The notes below the pieces were generated by a model. It ran no database searches. It saw nothing but the letters and a program-made list of their open reading frames with translations, and was not told the DNA's origin. This document shows, piece by piece, positions 1-6,694 of a stretch of DNA of 19,193 nucleotides. The stretch covers positions 1-19,193 of the forward strand of contig CAAFLF010000034.1 of assembly GCA_900763685.1 (NCBI GenBank), in the 5' to 3' direction. Each line of letters starts with the position of its first letter. Position 1 is the first letter of the stretch. Origin of the DNA: an uncultured Oscillospiraceae bacterium. Its GTDB lineage: Bacteria > Bacillota > Clostridia > Oscillospirales > Oscillospiraceae. Made by a program: the position numbers and the translations under genes.

Positions 1-1
1 G

Positions 2-91
2 AAAGATGTAGAGGTGGAAATCGTTACTGAGTTCAAGTCTGCTCCTCGTCCTGAGGTGGGAAAGATGCTGCCACAGGTGACGAACCAGTGA
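2..91 (+). CDS. 3' end of an unidentified protein-coding frame (partial)
   Basis: An open frame enters from the left edge and gives 29 residues before a TGA at 89-91. The residues include VEVEIVTEFKSAP and end in MLPQVTNQ. Codon choice (GAT, GTA, GAA, TCT, CCT, CGT) is much less GC-rich than every other gene here, which suggests different ancestry. The last codons lie inside the T-arm of the opposing tRNA-Val. A short charged tail next to a tRNA would fit the C-terminus of an integrase or another mobile-element protein, but no diagnostic motif is present and I do not recognise the protein. It could also be read by chance on foreign DNA joined here. Confidence 0.4.
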   Translation, partial: KDVEVEIVTEFKSAPRPEVGKMLPQVTNQ

Positions 92-138
92 CCCCCTGCT
101 TGTAAGGCAGGTGCTCTAACCAGCTGAGCTATGCTCCC
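81..138 (-). tRNA. tRNA-Val(UAC), 3' part missing
   Basis: On the minus strand the gene starts with acceptor GGGAGCA at 138-132, then the D-arm GCTCAGCTGGTTAGAGC. The anticodon stem is CCTGC/GCAGG around loop CTTACAA, with anticodon TAC at 104-102. The variable region and T-arm start (ACTGG TTCG) follow. After 81 the sequence departs from any tRNA: there is no matching CCAGT T-stem arm, no TGCTCCC acceptor strand and no CCA. The T-stem could at best re-form with a mismatch (CCTGT), and the acceptor stem cannot form. The gene as seen should not give a working tRNA despite its perfect promoter. Either an element or rearrangement broke it, or the assembly joined unrelated DNA. Confidence 0.8.
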
Positions 139-171
139 GGACCTCGCCGCCTTCGTCAGACGACAAAAGTT

Positions 172-200
172 ATTATACTCATCCACCCCGTCCGTGTCAA
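172..200 (-). promoter_or_regulatory. Consensus sigma-A promoter of the tRNA-Val gene
   Basis: On the minus strand TTGACA (200-195) and TATAAT (177-172) are separated by exactly 17 bp, a perfect match to the vegetative consensus. Transcription would start near 165 and reach the tRNA 5' end at 138 after a short leader. It lies just behind the stop of hslO. Confidence 0.9.
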
Positions 201-219
201 CCTTTTTTCTCAGACTTTT

Positions 220-1122
220 TCACTTTTTTTCCGGGCGTTTCTCCCGGGCGATCTTCAGGAGCTCCTCCAGCTCCCGCCGGTCGAAGAGCTGGTGGCTGCC
301 GCAGAAGCGGCAGGAGAGCTCCGCCTGGCCGTCGCTCTCCAGGATGGTCCGGAGCTCCTGGGGCCCCAGGCTCAGGAGGGCCCGGCGCATCCGGTCCCGG
401 CCGCAGTCGCAGCGGTAGGCGATGGGGCTCTTCTCCAGGATCTCCACGTCGAAGTCCGAGAGGATGGTCCGCAGCATGGCCTCCGGGTCGTCGTTGCCGT
501 CCAGGAGCTTGGTGACGGCTCCCGCCGCCAGGACGCCGCCCTCCACCCGGGAGATGACATCCTCCCCCGCGCCGGGGAGCAGCTGGATGAGGTAGCCGCC
601 GGCGGCCCGGACGCTCTGGTCCCGGTCCACCAGCACCCCCAGGCCGCAGGCGGAGGGGATCTGCTCGGACTCCACGAAGTAGGCGGCGAGGTCGTCCGCG
701 ATCTCGCCGGAGAGCAGGGCCACGCTGCCCACGTAGGGCTCCTTCATCTTGAGGTCCCGGATGACGGTGAGGGTGCCCTCCGTGCCCACGGCGGCGCCCA
801 CGTCCAGCTTGCCGTCCGGCCGCAGGGGCAGGTCCACGGAGGGGTCCCCCACGGTGCCCCGGACGTTGCCCAGGTTATCGGAGATGGCCAGCACCGGCCC
901 CAGGGGGCCGCCGCCCCGGAACTGCAGGGAGACGCTGCTGCCGCTGTCCTTCAGGGCGTTGCCCATCATGGAGGCCGCCGCCAGGGCCCGGCCCAGGGCG
1001 GCTGTGGCCACGGGCAGGGTGTGGTGGATCTTCCGGGCCTCCTCGGTGAGATAGCGGGTGGTGACGGCCACGGCGTTCACTGTGCCGTCCCGGCTGATGG
1101 CCCGCACTAACTGATCTTTCAT
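220..1122 (-). CDS. hslO: Hsp33 redox-regulated chaperone
   Basis: A 300-residue cytoplasmic holdase that protects unfolding proteins during oxidative stress, close to the usual family length of about 290. The N-terminal domain starts MKDQLVRAISRDGTVNAVAV and carries the family's GPLGPV and GNVRGTVGDP stretches. The C-terminal redox switch has four zinc-binding cysteines arranged as CDC and CRFC, about 40 residues apart. Oxidation of these releases zinc and activates the chaperone. The start at 1122 was chosen because GGAGA sits just upstream; an in-frame ATG 13 codons earlier lacks a good site and adds a non-family tail. It is the last gene of the yerC-methyltransferase-hslO operon, 35 bp after the methyltransferase stop. 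No clear terminator follows. Confidence 0.96.
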   Translation of the reverse strand: MKDQLVRAISRDGTVNAVAVTTRYLTEEARKIHHTLPVATAALGRALAAASMMGNALKDSGSSVSLQFRGGGPLGPVLAISDNLGNVRGTVGDPSVDLPLRPDGKLDVGAAVGTEGTLTVIRDLKMKEPYVGSVALLSGEIADDLAAYFVESEQIPSACGLGVLVDRDQSVRAAGGYLIQLLPGAGEDVISRVEGGVLAAGAVTKLLDGNDDPEAMLRTILSDFDVEILEKSPIAYRCDCGRDRMRRALLSLGPQELRTILESDGQAELSCRFCGSHQLFDRRELEELLKIAREKRPEKK

Positions 1123-1157
1123 TCGTTTCTCCTTTCCGCTTCCCGCGGGGGGAACTC

Positions 1158-1907
1158 TCACTCCGCCGCCCGGCGGCAGCGGAGGTTCCAGCGGTCCTCC
1201 TCCGCCCTGGGCGGGCGCTGCGTGAGGTCGCCGGTGAGGCGGATGTCGGTAAAGCCCGCCTCGGTGAGGAACCGGCGCAGCTCCTCCTCCGTCCAGGCCC
1301 GCTCCCGATGCTCCTCATAGTCCCGGTCCCAGGTCCCGTCCCGCCGGAGGCGGAAGAGGTCCACCTGGTAGGTGCAGACACGGGTCTTCTCGGAGAAGAA
1401 GGTCCGCCAGACGCAGTAGCTCTCCTCCGTCTCGTCCATGTACATCTGCCGGTCCATGCGGCGGAGCTTGTAGGGGGTGTTCACGTCGAAGAGGAAGAGC
1501 CCGCCGGGGCGCAGATACCGCCCCACCCGGCGGAAGGTCTCCCGCAGGTCGGAGGGGCGGGTCAGGTAGTTGAGGGAATCCAGGGTGGAGACCACGGCGT
1601 CCACCGGCTCCGTCAGGCGGAGCCTCGGCATGGACTGGCAGAGGAAGAGGGGCGGGCGCTCCAGCTCCATGGCCTTGCTGGCCGCCTCAGTCAGCATCTC
1701 CTCGGAGAGGTCCGTGGCCGTGACCCGGTAGCCCTGGGCGGCCAGGTAGCAGGCGATGGTCCCGGTGCCGCAGCCCAGGTCCAGCACGTGCGCCACCGGG
1801 ATGGGGCTCTTTTTCAGGGCCTTCGCGATGGCCCTCCCCCGGCGGAGGTAGTCCCCGTCCGCCAGCAGCGCGTCATAGGCCCCCGCCAGGGCGCCGTAGG
1901 CGCTCAC
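1158..1907 (-). CDS. Class I SAM-dependent methyltransferase
   Basis: A 249-residue protein with the Rossmann-type SAM site. Motif I is VLDLGCGTG at about residues 41-49, followed by the acidic end of strand 2 (VTATDLSEEML). DAVVSTLDSLNYL matches the motif IV region and LRPGGLFLFDVNTPYKL matches post-I helices of small-molecule methyltransferases. The substrate cannot be read from sequence. It is often annotated simply as class I methyltransferase and found near yerC or hslO in Clostridia (recollection, not checked). It starts with GTG, and GTGA overlaps the TGA stop of the upstream yerC-like gene, so translation is probably coupled. A GAGGAG site lies about 6 nt upstream. Confidence 0.9.
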   Translation of the reverse strand: MSAYGALAGAYDALLADGDYLRRGRAIAKALKKSPIPVAHVLDLGCGTGTIACYLAAQGYRVTATDLSEEMLTEAASKAMELERPPLFLCQSMPRLRLTEPVDAVVSTLDSLNYLTRPSDLRETFRRVGRYLRPGGLFLFDVNTPYKLRRMDRQMYMDETEESYCVWRTFFSEKTRVCTYQVDLFRLRRDGTWDRDYEEHRERAWTEEELRRFLTEAGFTDIRLTGDLTQRPPRAEEDRWNLRCRRAAE

Positions 1908-2212
1908 GCCTGCTCCTCGGGCTTCTCCTCCCGCATCCGGGCGAAGATCTTCTCATAGGCGCCGGTGCCGTAGCTGAGGGAGCGGTTCACCCGGCTGATG
2001 GTGGCGCTGGAGGCGCCGGTGCGCTCCAAGATCTCATTATAGATCATGCCGCTCTCCAGCAGGGACGCCACCTCGAAGCGCTGCTCCATGCTGCGGAGCT
2101 CCGACACGGTGCACAGGTCCTGGAAGAAGTTATAGCACTCCTCCTCGTCCTTCAGCAGTAAAATCGCCTTATAAAGCTGCTCGCTTTTCTCTTTCTTTCC
2201 GATCTTCACCAC
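1904..2212 (-). CDS. yerC: YerC/YecD-family TrpR-like DNA-binding regulator
   Basis: A 102-residue protein of the TrpR superfamily, about the length of Bacillus YerC. Typical features are YKAILLLKDEEECYNFFQDLCT, a recognition region with EILERTGASSATISRVNRSL and the SYGTGAY tail. The helix-turn-helix makes DNA binding likely; the target is unknown. The start is set by a perfect AAGGAGG six bases upstream of GTG at 2212. The frame stays open to an ATG at 2275, but the extra 21 residues are arginine/proline-rich and unlike the family. A second GTG follows immediately and may also be used. The gene leads the operon with the methyltransferase and hslO and has its own promoter plus a structured leader. 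Confidence 0.92.
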   Translation of the reverse strand: MVKIGKKEKSEQLYKAILLLKDEEECYNFFQDLCTVSELRSMEQRFEVASLLESGMIYNEILERTGASSATISRVNRSLSYGTGAYEKIFARMREEKPEEQA

Positions 2213-2218
2213 GAAACG

Positions 2219-2265
2219 CCTCCTTCTCCGCCCGGCATTTCCGGGCGGGGGACTCTTTTGGTCCC
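2219..2265 (-). promoter_or_regulatory. Structured leader and ribosome site of the yerC-like gene
   Basis: AAGGAGG at 2225-2219 decides the GTG start. Directly before it the transcript can fold CCGCCCGG/CCGGGCGG (2228-2235 with 2241-2248, five-base loop). Before that lies GGGAC/GTCCC (2249-2253 with 2261-2265). The 8-bp GC stem begins 3 bp from the ribosome site, so it could modulate access. There is no T-run, so it is not an obvious attenuator. Confidence 0.5.
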
Positions 2266-2273
2266 GTCCCTTC

Positions 2274-2302
2274 ATTTTAGCACTTCACACCGTGGAAGTA
2301 AA
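2274..2302 (-). promoter_or_regulatory. Promoter of the yerC-methyltransferase-hslO operon
   Basis: On the minus strand TTTACT (2302-2297) and TAAAAT (2279-2274) are 17 bp apart, with TGC forming an extended -10. The start would be near 2267, about 55 nt before the GTG. The palindrome TTCCCGGGAA at 2308-2317 lies just upstream of the -35 and could be an operator. Confidence 0.65.
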
Positions 2303-2426
2303 GGCCTTTCCCGGGAAGATTTTTTCTCCCGGAAGGACAATCCCTTCCCGCTCTGTTCACGGGAACCGGACGCTTCCCCGCCGCATAGTCTGGTCTGAAC
2401 GGAAAATCGGAAGAAGGAGGCCGGCT

Positions 2427-3128
2427 ATGAAAGGATCACTCCAGCGCCTGGAGACGAAGCCCTTCCCCCTGGAGCGGGAGTGGACGGTGGAGGGCGTGCC
2501 GGTGCTGCGGCTCAGCGGCACCCTCCCCCAGCCGGTGGGGAAGCCCAGCCGCGTACCGCGGCGGGTCCAGCGCTTCTACCAGCACCAGGCCAGGTGCTAC
2601 CTCCGCTACTGCCAGCGCTTCCTCCTGCCCCTGGCGGAGGAGGCCCACCGGGCGGCCCTGGCCGCCAGCGCTCCCCTGCCCCTCTACACCGCCCAGCTCC
2701 GCTACGAGGTCACCTGCAACGAAGGCGGCGTCTGGAGCCTCTACACCGAGAGCCGGGAGGTCCTCGGCGGGGATGTCACCGTCCTTCGCCGGGGGGACAC
2801 CTGGGACCTGCGCTCGGGCTACCCCCTGCCCCTCTCCGCCTGCTTCCCCCGGCGCTGGCCCGTGCGGAAGACCCTGCTGACCCTGGCGGCGGAGGCCATC
2901 CGCTCCCGGAACGGTCCCTGGCGGGAGGACTGGCAGCTTCGCCTGCGCCGGAGCTTCAACCGGGAGAACTTCTTCCTCTCCCCGGAGGGGCTCCTCGTCT
3001 TCTGGCAGATGTACGCCCTGGGCGGGACGGAGCTGGGCGTCCCCAGCTTCCTCCTGCCCTATGGGGAGGGAGGCTGCCGCTTCCCGGGGGAGGCGCCCCC
3101 GGCGGAGAAAGAGAGCGGCGCGTCCTGA
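2427..3128 (+). CDS. DUF3298/RsiV-like domain protein without membrane anchor
   Basis: A 233-residue protein. The middle carries LYTAQLRYEVTCNEGGVWSLYTESREVLGGD, then TWDLRSGYPLPLSACFP. Near the end comes NFFLSPEGLLVFWQMYALGGTELG followed by VPSFLLPY. This order (extracellular strand, tG-type turn, then an 'fyl..dGl.iyfqpYei.....G.p.f.ipy' ending) matches the DUF3298 domain of RsiV and related Firmicute proteins, as I remember it. Unlike RsiV there is no transmembrane helix or signal peptide, and no sigma factor gene adjoins. The start at 2427 follows AAGAAGGAGG; the frame extends 45 codons upstream but that part reads as intergenic DNA. The gene diverges from the yerC operon and ends inside a terminator hairpin. 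Function unknown. Confidence 0.75.
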   Translation: MKGSLQRLETKPFPLEREWTVEGVPVLRLSGTLPQPVGKPSRVPRRVQRFYQHQARCYLRYCQRFLLPLAEEAHRAALAASAPLPLYTAQLRYEVTCNEGGVWSLYTESREVLGGDVTVLRRGDTWDLRSGYPLPLSACFPRRWPVRKTLLTLAAEAIRSRNGPWREDWQLRLRRSFNRENFFLSPEGLLVFWQMYALGGTELGVPSFLLPYGEGGCRFPGEAPPAEKESGAS

Positions 3129-3150
3129 CAGGACGCGCCGCTCTCCTTTG
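3111..3150. terminator. Terminator hairpin shared by convergent genes
   Basis: A 15-bp perfect stem (3111-3125 with 3131-3145) encloses the loop TGACA. The TGA in the loop is the stop codon of the DUF3298-like gene, so the left arm encodes its last residues. A T-rich tail (CTTTGAGGTTTTT) follows on the plus strand. The carbonic anhydrase-like gene ends only 12 bp to the right, so one hairpin may serve both directions. The T-tract is interrupted on plus and weak on minus. Confidence 0.75.
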
Positions 3151-3156
3151 AGGTTT

Positions 3157-3633
3157 TTACCGGTAGTTCTTCACGTTGTTGGCGTAGAAATCCACGGAGT
3201 GCTGGTTGTCGGCCAGCTCGGCCTCCGTCAGGGGACGGATGACCTTGGCGGGGCTCCCCAGGATCAGGGAGCCGTCCGGGGCGTCCATCTTGCCGGTGAC
3301 GAGGGCCCCGGCCCCCACCAGGCAGTGGTTCCCGATCTTGGCCCCGTTCAGGACGATGGCCCCCATGCCGATGAGGGTGTCATCCCCCACGGTGCAGCCG
3401 TGGACGATGGCCCCGTGGCCGATGGTGCAGTTTTTGCCGATGTGGGTCTCGGCGTGGAGGATGGCGGCGTCCTGGATGTTGGTGTTCTCCCCCACGGTGA
3501 TGGGGCCCTCGTCCCCCCGGACCACCGCCTGAAACCAGACGCTGACGCCCTTACCCAGGGTCACATCCCCCACCACCACGGCGGTATCGGCGATGAAGAC
3601 GTTCTCGTCGCTCTCTCTTTTCTGAAATGCCAT
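3157..3633 (-). CDS. Gamma carbonic anhydrase-family hexapeptide-repeat protein
   Basis: A 158-residue left-handed beta-helix protein of the YrdA/PaaY/CaiE type, in which trimers bind metal between subunits. Hexapeptide repeats run from about residue 14 to 115 (FIADTAVVVGDVTLGKGVSV and so on). The metal site is recognisable: RGD at 39-41, NIQD at 52-55, and histidines at 60, 73 and 78 (ILH, IGHGAIVHG), matching the three zinc/iron ligands of gamma carbonic anhydrases. Many members show little hydration activity, so the true reaction is open. The start at 3633 is preceded by AAAGGA; an upstream ATG at 3699 would overlap pepS and adds non-family sequence. It is the last gene of the yihY-pepS operon, 19 bp after the peptidase. 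Confidence 0.92.
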   Translation of the reverse strand: MAFQKRESDENVFIADTAVVVGDVTLGKGVSVWFQAVVRGDEGPITVGENTNIQDAAILHAETHIGKNCTIGHGAIVHGCTVGDDTLIGMGAIVLNGAKIGNHCLVGAGALVTGKMDAPDGSLILGSPAKVIRPLTEAELADNQHSVDFYANNVKNYR

Positions 3634-3652
3634 GCCGCTCGTCCTTTCTCTT

Positions 3653-4891
3653 TTACAGGGCAAAGTTGCCGTTCCGGAAGATGGGGACCTCTTTCCCATC
3701 GTGGGTGGTACCGGTGATGGAGAGGTCCGCCGTGCCCACCATGAAGTCCACGTGGGTGACGGAGTCGTTGAGGCCGTGGGCCTTCAGCTCCTCCTTGGTC
3801 ATCGTCTCGCCGCCCCGGATACACTCGGGATACGCCTCGCCGAAGGCCAGGTGGCAGGAGGCGTTCTCATCGAAGAGGGTGTTGTAGTAGAGGATCCCCT
3901 GGTTGGAGATGGGGGAATCGTAGGGCACCAGGGCCACCTCGCCGAAGCGGGAGGCGCCCTCATCCTCGCTGATGGCGGCCTTCAGGATGTCCTCGCCCTT
4001 CTCGGCGCGGGCCTCCGTGATCTTGCCGTCCTGGATGACGAAGTGGAAGCCCTCGATGATGTTGCCGTTATGGACCAGGGGCAGGGCGGCGTAGACCACG
4101 CCGTCGATGCCGTCCCGCAGGGGGGCGGTGAAGATCTCCTCCGTGGGCATGTTGGCGATGAAGAAGGGGCCCGCCTTGCAGTTGGTGCCGCCGCCGGCCC
4201 AGAGGTGGTCCTCCGGCAGGCGGATGGTGAGGTCCGTGCCGAGGCTGTTGGTGTAGTGGAGGGAGGCAAGGCGCAGCTCGTTGAGCTTTGCCGTCCGGCG
4301 CTGGATGGTGTCCATGTGGGCCTGCCAGCGCTCCACAGCCTTGCCGTCCCCCTGGACGCGGACAGCCTCCAGGATGGCGTCCCAGAGCTTATCCATGGCC
4401 TCGTCCTCCGAGACCCCGGGGAAGACGGTCTTCGCCCAGGTGGGGATGGGGATGGAGGCGATGCACCAGGGGATGCCGTTGCTCATCTGCTGGCGGTTGA
4501 AGGTGTCCAGCGCCAGGCTCCCGGCCCGGTTGGCCCGGGTCAGGCGGTCGGGGTCCACGCCCCGCAGGGCCTCGGGGTCCCGGGCGGAGATGGCGAGATA
4601 CGCCGTGCCCTCCAGGGCATAGTCGTTGAAGAAGTGCCGCCGCCAGAGGGGGACCTCGTCAAAGACGGCGTCGTCCGCGTGGAGGTAGCGCAGCCGCTCC
4701 AGCTGGTCATCCCGCCAGTTCATCACCACTTCCCGGCAGCCGGCGGCGTAGGCCTCCTCCGCGCACATCCGGGCGAACCACGCGCAGTCCACCGGGGCGG
4801 CGATGATGAGGGTCTGGTCCTTCTGGATGTTGAGGCCCATCCGGATCAGAAGCTGGGCGTACTCCCGGAGCTTTTCCGTGCGATCTTTCAT
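3653..4891 (-). CDS. pepS: M29-family metallo-aminopeptidase (PepS/AmpS type)
   Basis: A 412-residue cytoplasmic aminopeptidase, the usual length for clan MQ thermophilic-type aminopeptidases, which remove N-terminal residues using two metal ions. The expected ligands are visible: E251/E252 in MPTEEIFTAP, E318 in FGEVAL, H347 in SCHLAFGEAYP (with Tyr354), and H380 plus D382 in THVDFMVGTADL. The spacing agrees with AmpT/AmpS as I recall it. The start at 4891 (MKDRTEKLREYAQLLI) is preceded by AAAGGAA; an ATG eight codons upstream has no site. It sits 45 bp behind the yihY-like gene and 19 bp ahead of the carbonic anhydrase-like gene. No link in function to its neighbours is obvious. Confidence 0.93.
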   Translation of the reverse strand: MKDRTEKLREYAQLLIRMGLNIQKDQTLIIAAPVDCAWFARMCAEEAYAAGCREVVMNWRDDQLERLRYLHADDAVFDEVPLWRRHFFNDYALEGTAYLAISARDPEALRGVDPDRLTRANRAGSLALDTFNRQQMSNGIPWCIASIPIPTWAKTVFPGVSEDEAMDKLWDAILEAVRVQGDGKAVERWQAHMDTIQRRTAKLNELRLASLHYTNSLGTDLTIRLPEDHLWAGGGTNCKAGPFFIANMPTEEIFTAPLRDGIDGVVYAALPLVHNGNIIEGFHFVIQDGKITEARAEKGEDILKAAISEDEGASRFGEVALVPYDSPISNQGILYYNTLFDENASCHLAFGEAYPECIRGGETMTKEELKAHGLNDSVTHVDFMVGTADLSITGTTHDGKEVPIFRNGNFAL

Positions 4892-4935
4892 AGCGATTCC
4901 TTTCCCGGCGGTCATCCGCCGCGTGACAGTTTCCG

Positions 4936-5865
4936 TTACGGCGCCTCGCCGGAGGGCGGGGCCGCCGGGGCGCTCTCCCCCGCCCGCTCCTGGCGGCGCA
5001 GGGCCTTGTCCTTCCGCAGGGCGATGAGGGTGCCGTTGAGTTCCGCCCCCAGGATGAGGATGGCGGCGGTGAAGTTCAGCCAGATCAAAAGCACGATCAC
5101 CGCGCCGATGGAGCCGTAGAAGAGGGAGTAGGAGGCGATGTTCTCCACATACCAGGAGAAGAGGTAGGCCGTCACCATCCAGCCCAGAAGGGCCGCCAGC
5201 ACCCCGGGATAGAGGTCCCGGGCCCGGAGGTGGGTATCCTGGGGCAGGGCGTAGAGGAAGTAGAGGGCGAAGTACATCACAAGGCCCATCACCGGGAAAC
5301 GGAGCCGCTGCCAGAGGGAGGCCATGTAGACCGGCAGGCCGAAGTGGTCGATGGCGTAATCCAGCGCCGCCTCGCCCACGCTGACCAAGACCAGCGTCAG
5401 CACGATGGTGACGATGAGCATCACGGTATAGAGGAGGGATTTCAGCGTGTGCCGGATGGGGGCCTTGGGGGGACCTAGGCGGTAGGCCGTCCGCACCGCC
5501 CGCATCAGGGTGTTGGTGGCCCGCATGGGGAAGTAGATGGAGAAGAAGAGGCCGAAGAGCAGCAGCTTCAGGCTGGGGTTATCCGTCACATACTGAAGGT
5601 ACATCCCCAGAAGCTCCACCACCTCGCTGGGGAGGAACTCCCCGGCGGCGTGGGTGAGGCCGGTGACATCCAGGTGGAGCTGGCCCAGGAGGGCGCTGAA
5701 GAAGATGGTCAGAGGGAAGATCATGAAAAGGAGGTAGAAGGCCAAGGCCGCCGCCTGGATGGGCACGTTGTGCCCCAGGTACCGGTTCACCATCAGCCAG
5801 CAGCCCCGGAGGAAGCCGTTCTCCGGCGGGCGGACGCTCTTCCCTTTTCGCCATCGCCAGGCCAT
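4936..5865 (-). CDS. YihY/BrkB-family inner membrane protein
   Basis: A 309-residue integral membrane protein. After a basic start (MAWRWRKGKSVRPP) come about six hydrophobic helices, including AAALAFYLLFMIFPLTIFFSALLGQL, the family's signature stretch, and the final SLFYGSIGAVIVLLIWLNFTAAILILGAELN, which is also typical. The tail is charged and Pro/Ala-rich. The family was once called ribonuclease BN by mistake; its real function is not settled. The start at 5865 follows GGAGGG; the frame continues 22 codons upstream into GC-rich DNA without a site. It leads a three-gene operon with pepS and the gamma carbonic anhydrase-like gene. Confidence 0.92.
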   Translation of the reverse strand: MAWRWRKGKSVRPPENGFLRGCWLMVNRYLGHNVPIQAAALAFYLLFMIFPLTIFFSALLGQLHLDVTGLTHAAGEFLPSEVVELLGMYLQYVTDNPSLKLLLFGLFFSIYFPMRATNTLMRAVRTAYRLGPPKAPIRHTLKSLLYTVMLIVTIVLTLVLVSVGEAALDYAIDHFGLPVYMASLWQRLRFPVMGLVMYFALYFLYALPQDTHLRARDLYPGVLAALLGWMVTAYLFSWYVENIASYSLFYGSIGAVIVLLIWLNFTAAILILGAELNGTLIALRKDKALRRQERAGESAPAAPPSGEAP

Positions 5866-5929
5866 CGCGCTCCCTCCTCTCTCCCGCTTCCGCGTGCTCT
5901 CGCCGGGGCCGCCGCCCCGAAACGCCGCC

Positions 5930-5958
5930 ATTTTACCATGTTCCCCCGGGGATTACAA
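5930..5958 (-). promoter_or_regulatory. Promoter of the yihY-like operon
   Basis: On the minus strand TTGTAA (5958-5953), a 17-bp spacer and TAAAAT (5935-5930), with TGG forming an extended -10. The spacer contains the dyad TCCCCGGGGGA (5952-5942) and a GGGAA box five bases upstream of the -10. Confidence 0.75.
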
Positions 5959-5976
5959 GGGGAAAGCCCCCGAACA

Positions 5977-6016
5977 GGGAAAAGCGCCCGCACCGCTCTC
6001 CAGCGGTGCGGGCGCT
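5977..6016 (-). terminator. Terminator of the phosphoribosyltransferase gene
   Basis: A 15-bp perfect stem, AGCGCCCGCACCGCT (5983-5997) with its complement at 6002-6016, four-base loop. In the minus direction it is followed by TTTTCCC. It lies 10 bp beyond the stop of the phosphoribosyltransferase gene and just before the yihY promoter, so it insulates the two units. Confidence 0.8.
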
Positions 6017-6026
6017 CTGGTCTCTC

Positions 6027-6587
6027 TTATCCCTTCACGGTGCCGTCGGCGTTGAAGACCGGCAGCTTGCCCAGGAATTTGATGTCCGTCCGGTCCGCCG
6101 CGCCGCCCTCGGCCAGCACGGACATGCGCCCGGTGACGGTGCCGCCCGCGGCGGCCACCAGCTCCTCCATGGCACGGAGGGAGCCGCCGGTGGAGATGAC
6201 GTCATCCACCAGCAGGATGCGCTTGCCCCGGATAATGTCGGCGTCGTCCCGGCCCAGATAGAGATACTGCTGGGCCTCGGTGGTGATGGACTTGTCCGCC
6301 ACCCGGATGGGGTCAGGCATATAGACCTTGGGACCCTTGCGGGCGATGAAGTACTTGGTGGCGCCGGACTGCCGGGCCATCTCGTGGATCAGGGGGATGC
6401 TCTTGGCCTCCGCCGTCAGCATATAGTCATAGCTGCCGGGCTCCGCCAGCTTCAGAAGCTCCCGGGCGCACGCCACGGTGAGCTCCGCGTCCCCGAACAT
6501 GATGAAAGCGCCGATGTACAGCTTGTCTGTGACCTTGCAGATGGGGAGCTGCCGGTCCAGCCCCGCCACGTTCATGGAGTAACGCAT
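6027..6587 (-). CDS. Adenine/xanthine-type phosphoribosyltransferase family protein
   Basis: A 186-residue type I phosphoribosyltransferase, which joins a purine-like base and PRPP to form a nucleotide. The PRPP-binding loop is RILLVDDVISTGGSL at about residues 123-137. The DYMLTAEAKSIPLIHEMAR region resembles the PRPP/pyrophosphate loop of adenine and xanthine enzymes, and the flexible-loop region carries YFIARKGPKVYM. The hood domain does not let me separate adenine from other bases. The start at 6587 has a perfect AAGGAGG; ATG four codons later is less likely. It is a single-gene unit with its own promoter and terminator, divergent from glutamate dehydrogenase. Confidence 0.88.
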   Translation of the reverse strand: MRYSMNVAGLDRQLPICKVTDKLYIGAFIMFGDAELTVACARELLKLAEPGSYDYMLTAEAKSIPLIHEMARQSGATKYFIARKGPKVYMPDPIRVADKSITTEAQQYLYLGRDDADIIRGKRILLVDDVISTGGSLRAMEELVAAAGGTVTGRMSVLAEGGAADRTDIKFLGKLPVFNADGTVKG

Positions 6588-6614
6588 AGAATTGCCTCCT
6601 TAAAATTCGCAGCC

Positions 6615-6637
6615 AAAAATTGCGCTGCAGGCAGCGC
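6615..6637 (-). promoter_or_regulatory. Small hairpin with T-run at the start of the phosphoribosyltransferase leader
   Basis: The minus-strand transcript could fold GCGCTG/CAGCGC (6637-6632 with 6627-6622, four-base loop) followed by AATTTTT. It begins within a few bases of the predicted start. It resembles a tiny terminator or a 5' stabilising hairpin, but the stem is only 6 bp. Confidence 0.35.
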
Positions 6638-6647
6638 TTTTGACCAT

Positions 6648-6675
6648 ATTATACCGTTTTCCGGGAAAAAGTCAA
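6648..6675 (-). promoter_or_regulatory. Promoter of the phosphoribosyltransferase gene
   Basis: On the minus strand TTGACT (6675-6670), a 16-bp spacer, and TATAAT (6653-6648). The spacer contains the dyad TTTTCCCGGAAAA (6669-6657), so a regulator could sit between the two boxes. Confidence 0.85.
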
Positions 6676-6694
6676 TGGATGGCGCCATTTTTCC

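Noticed and set aside
3632..5119. A 495-codon plus-strand frame over the aminopeptidase
   Set aside because: It is antisense to pepS, has skewed composition and no ribosome site, and pepS has all its catalytic motifs.
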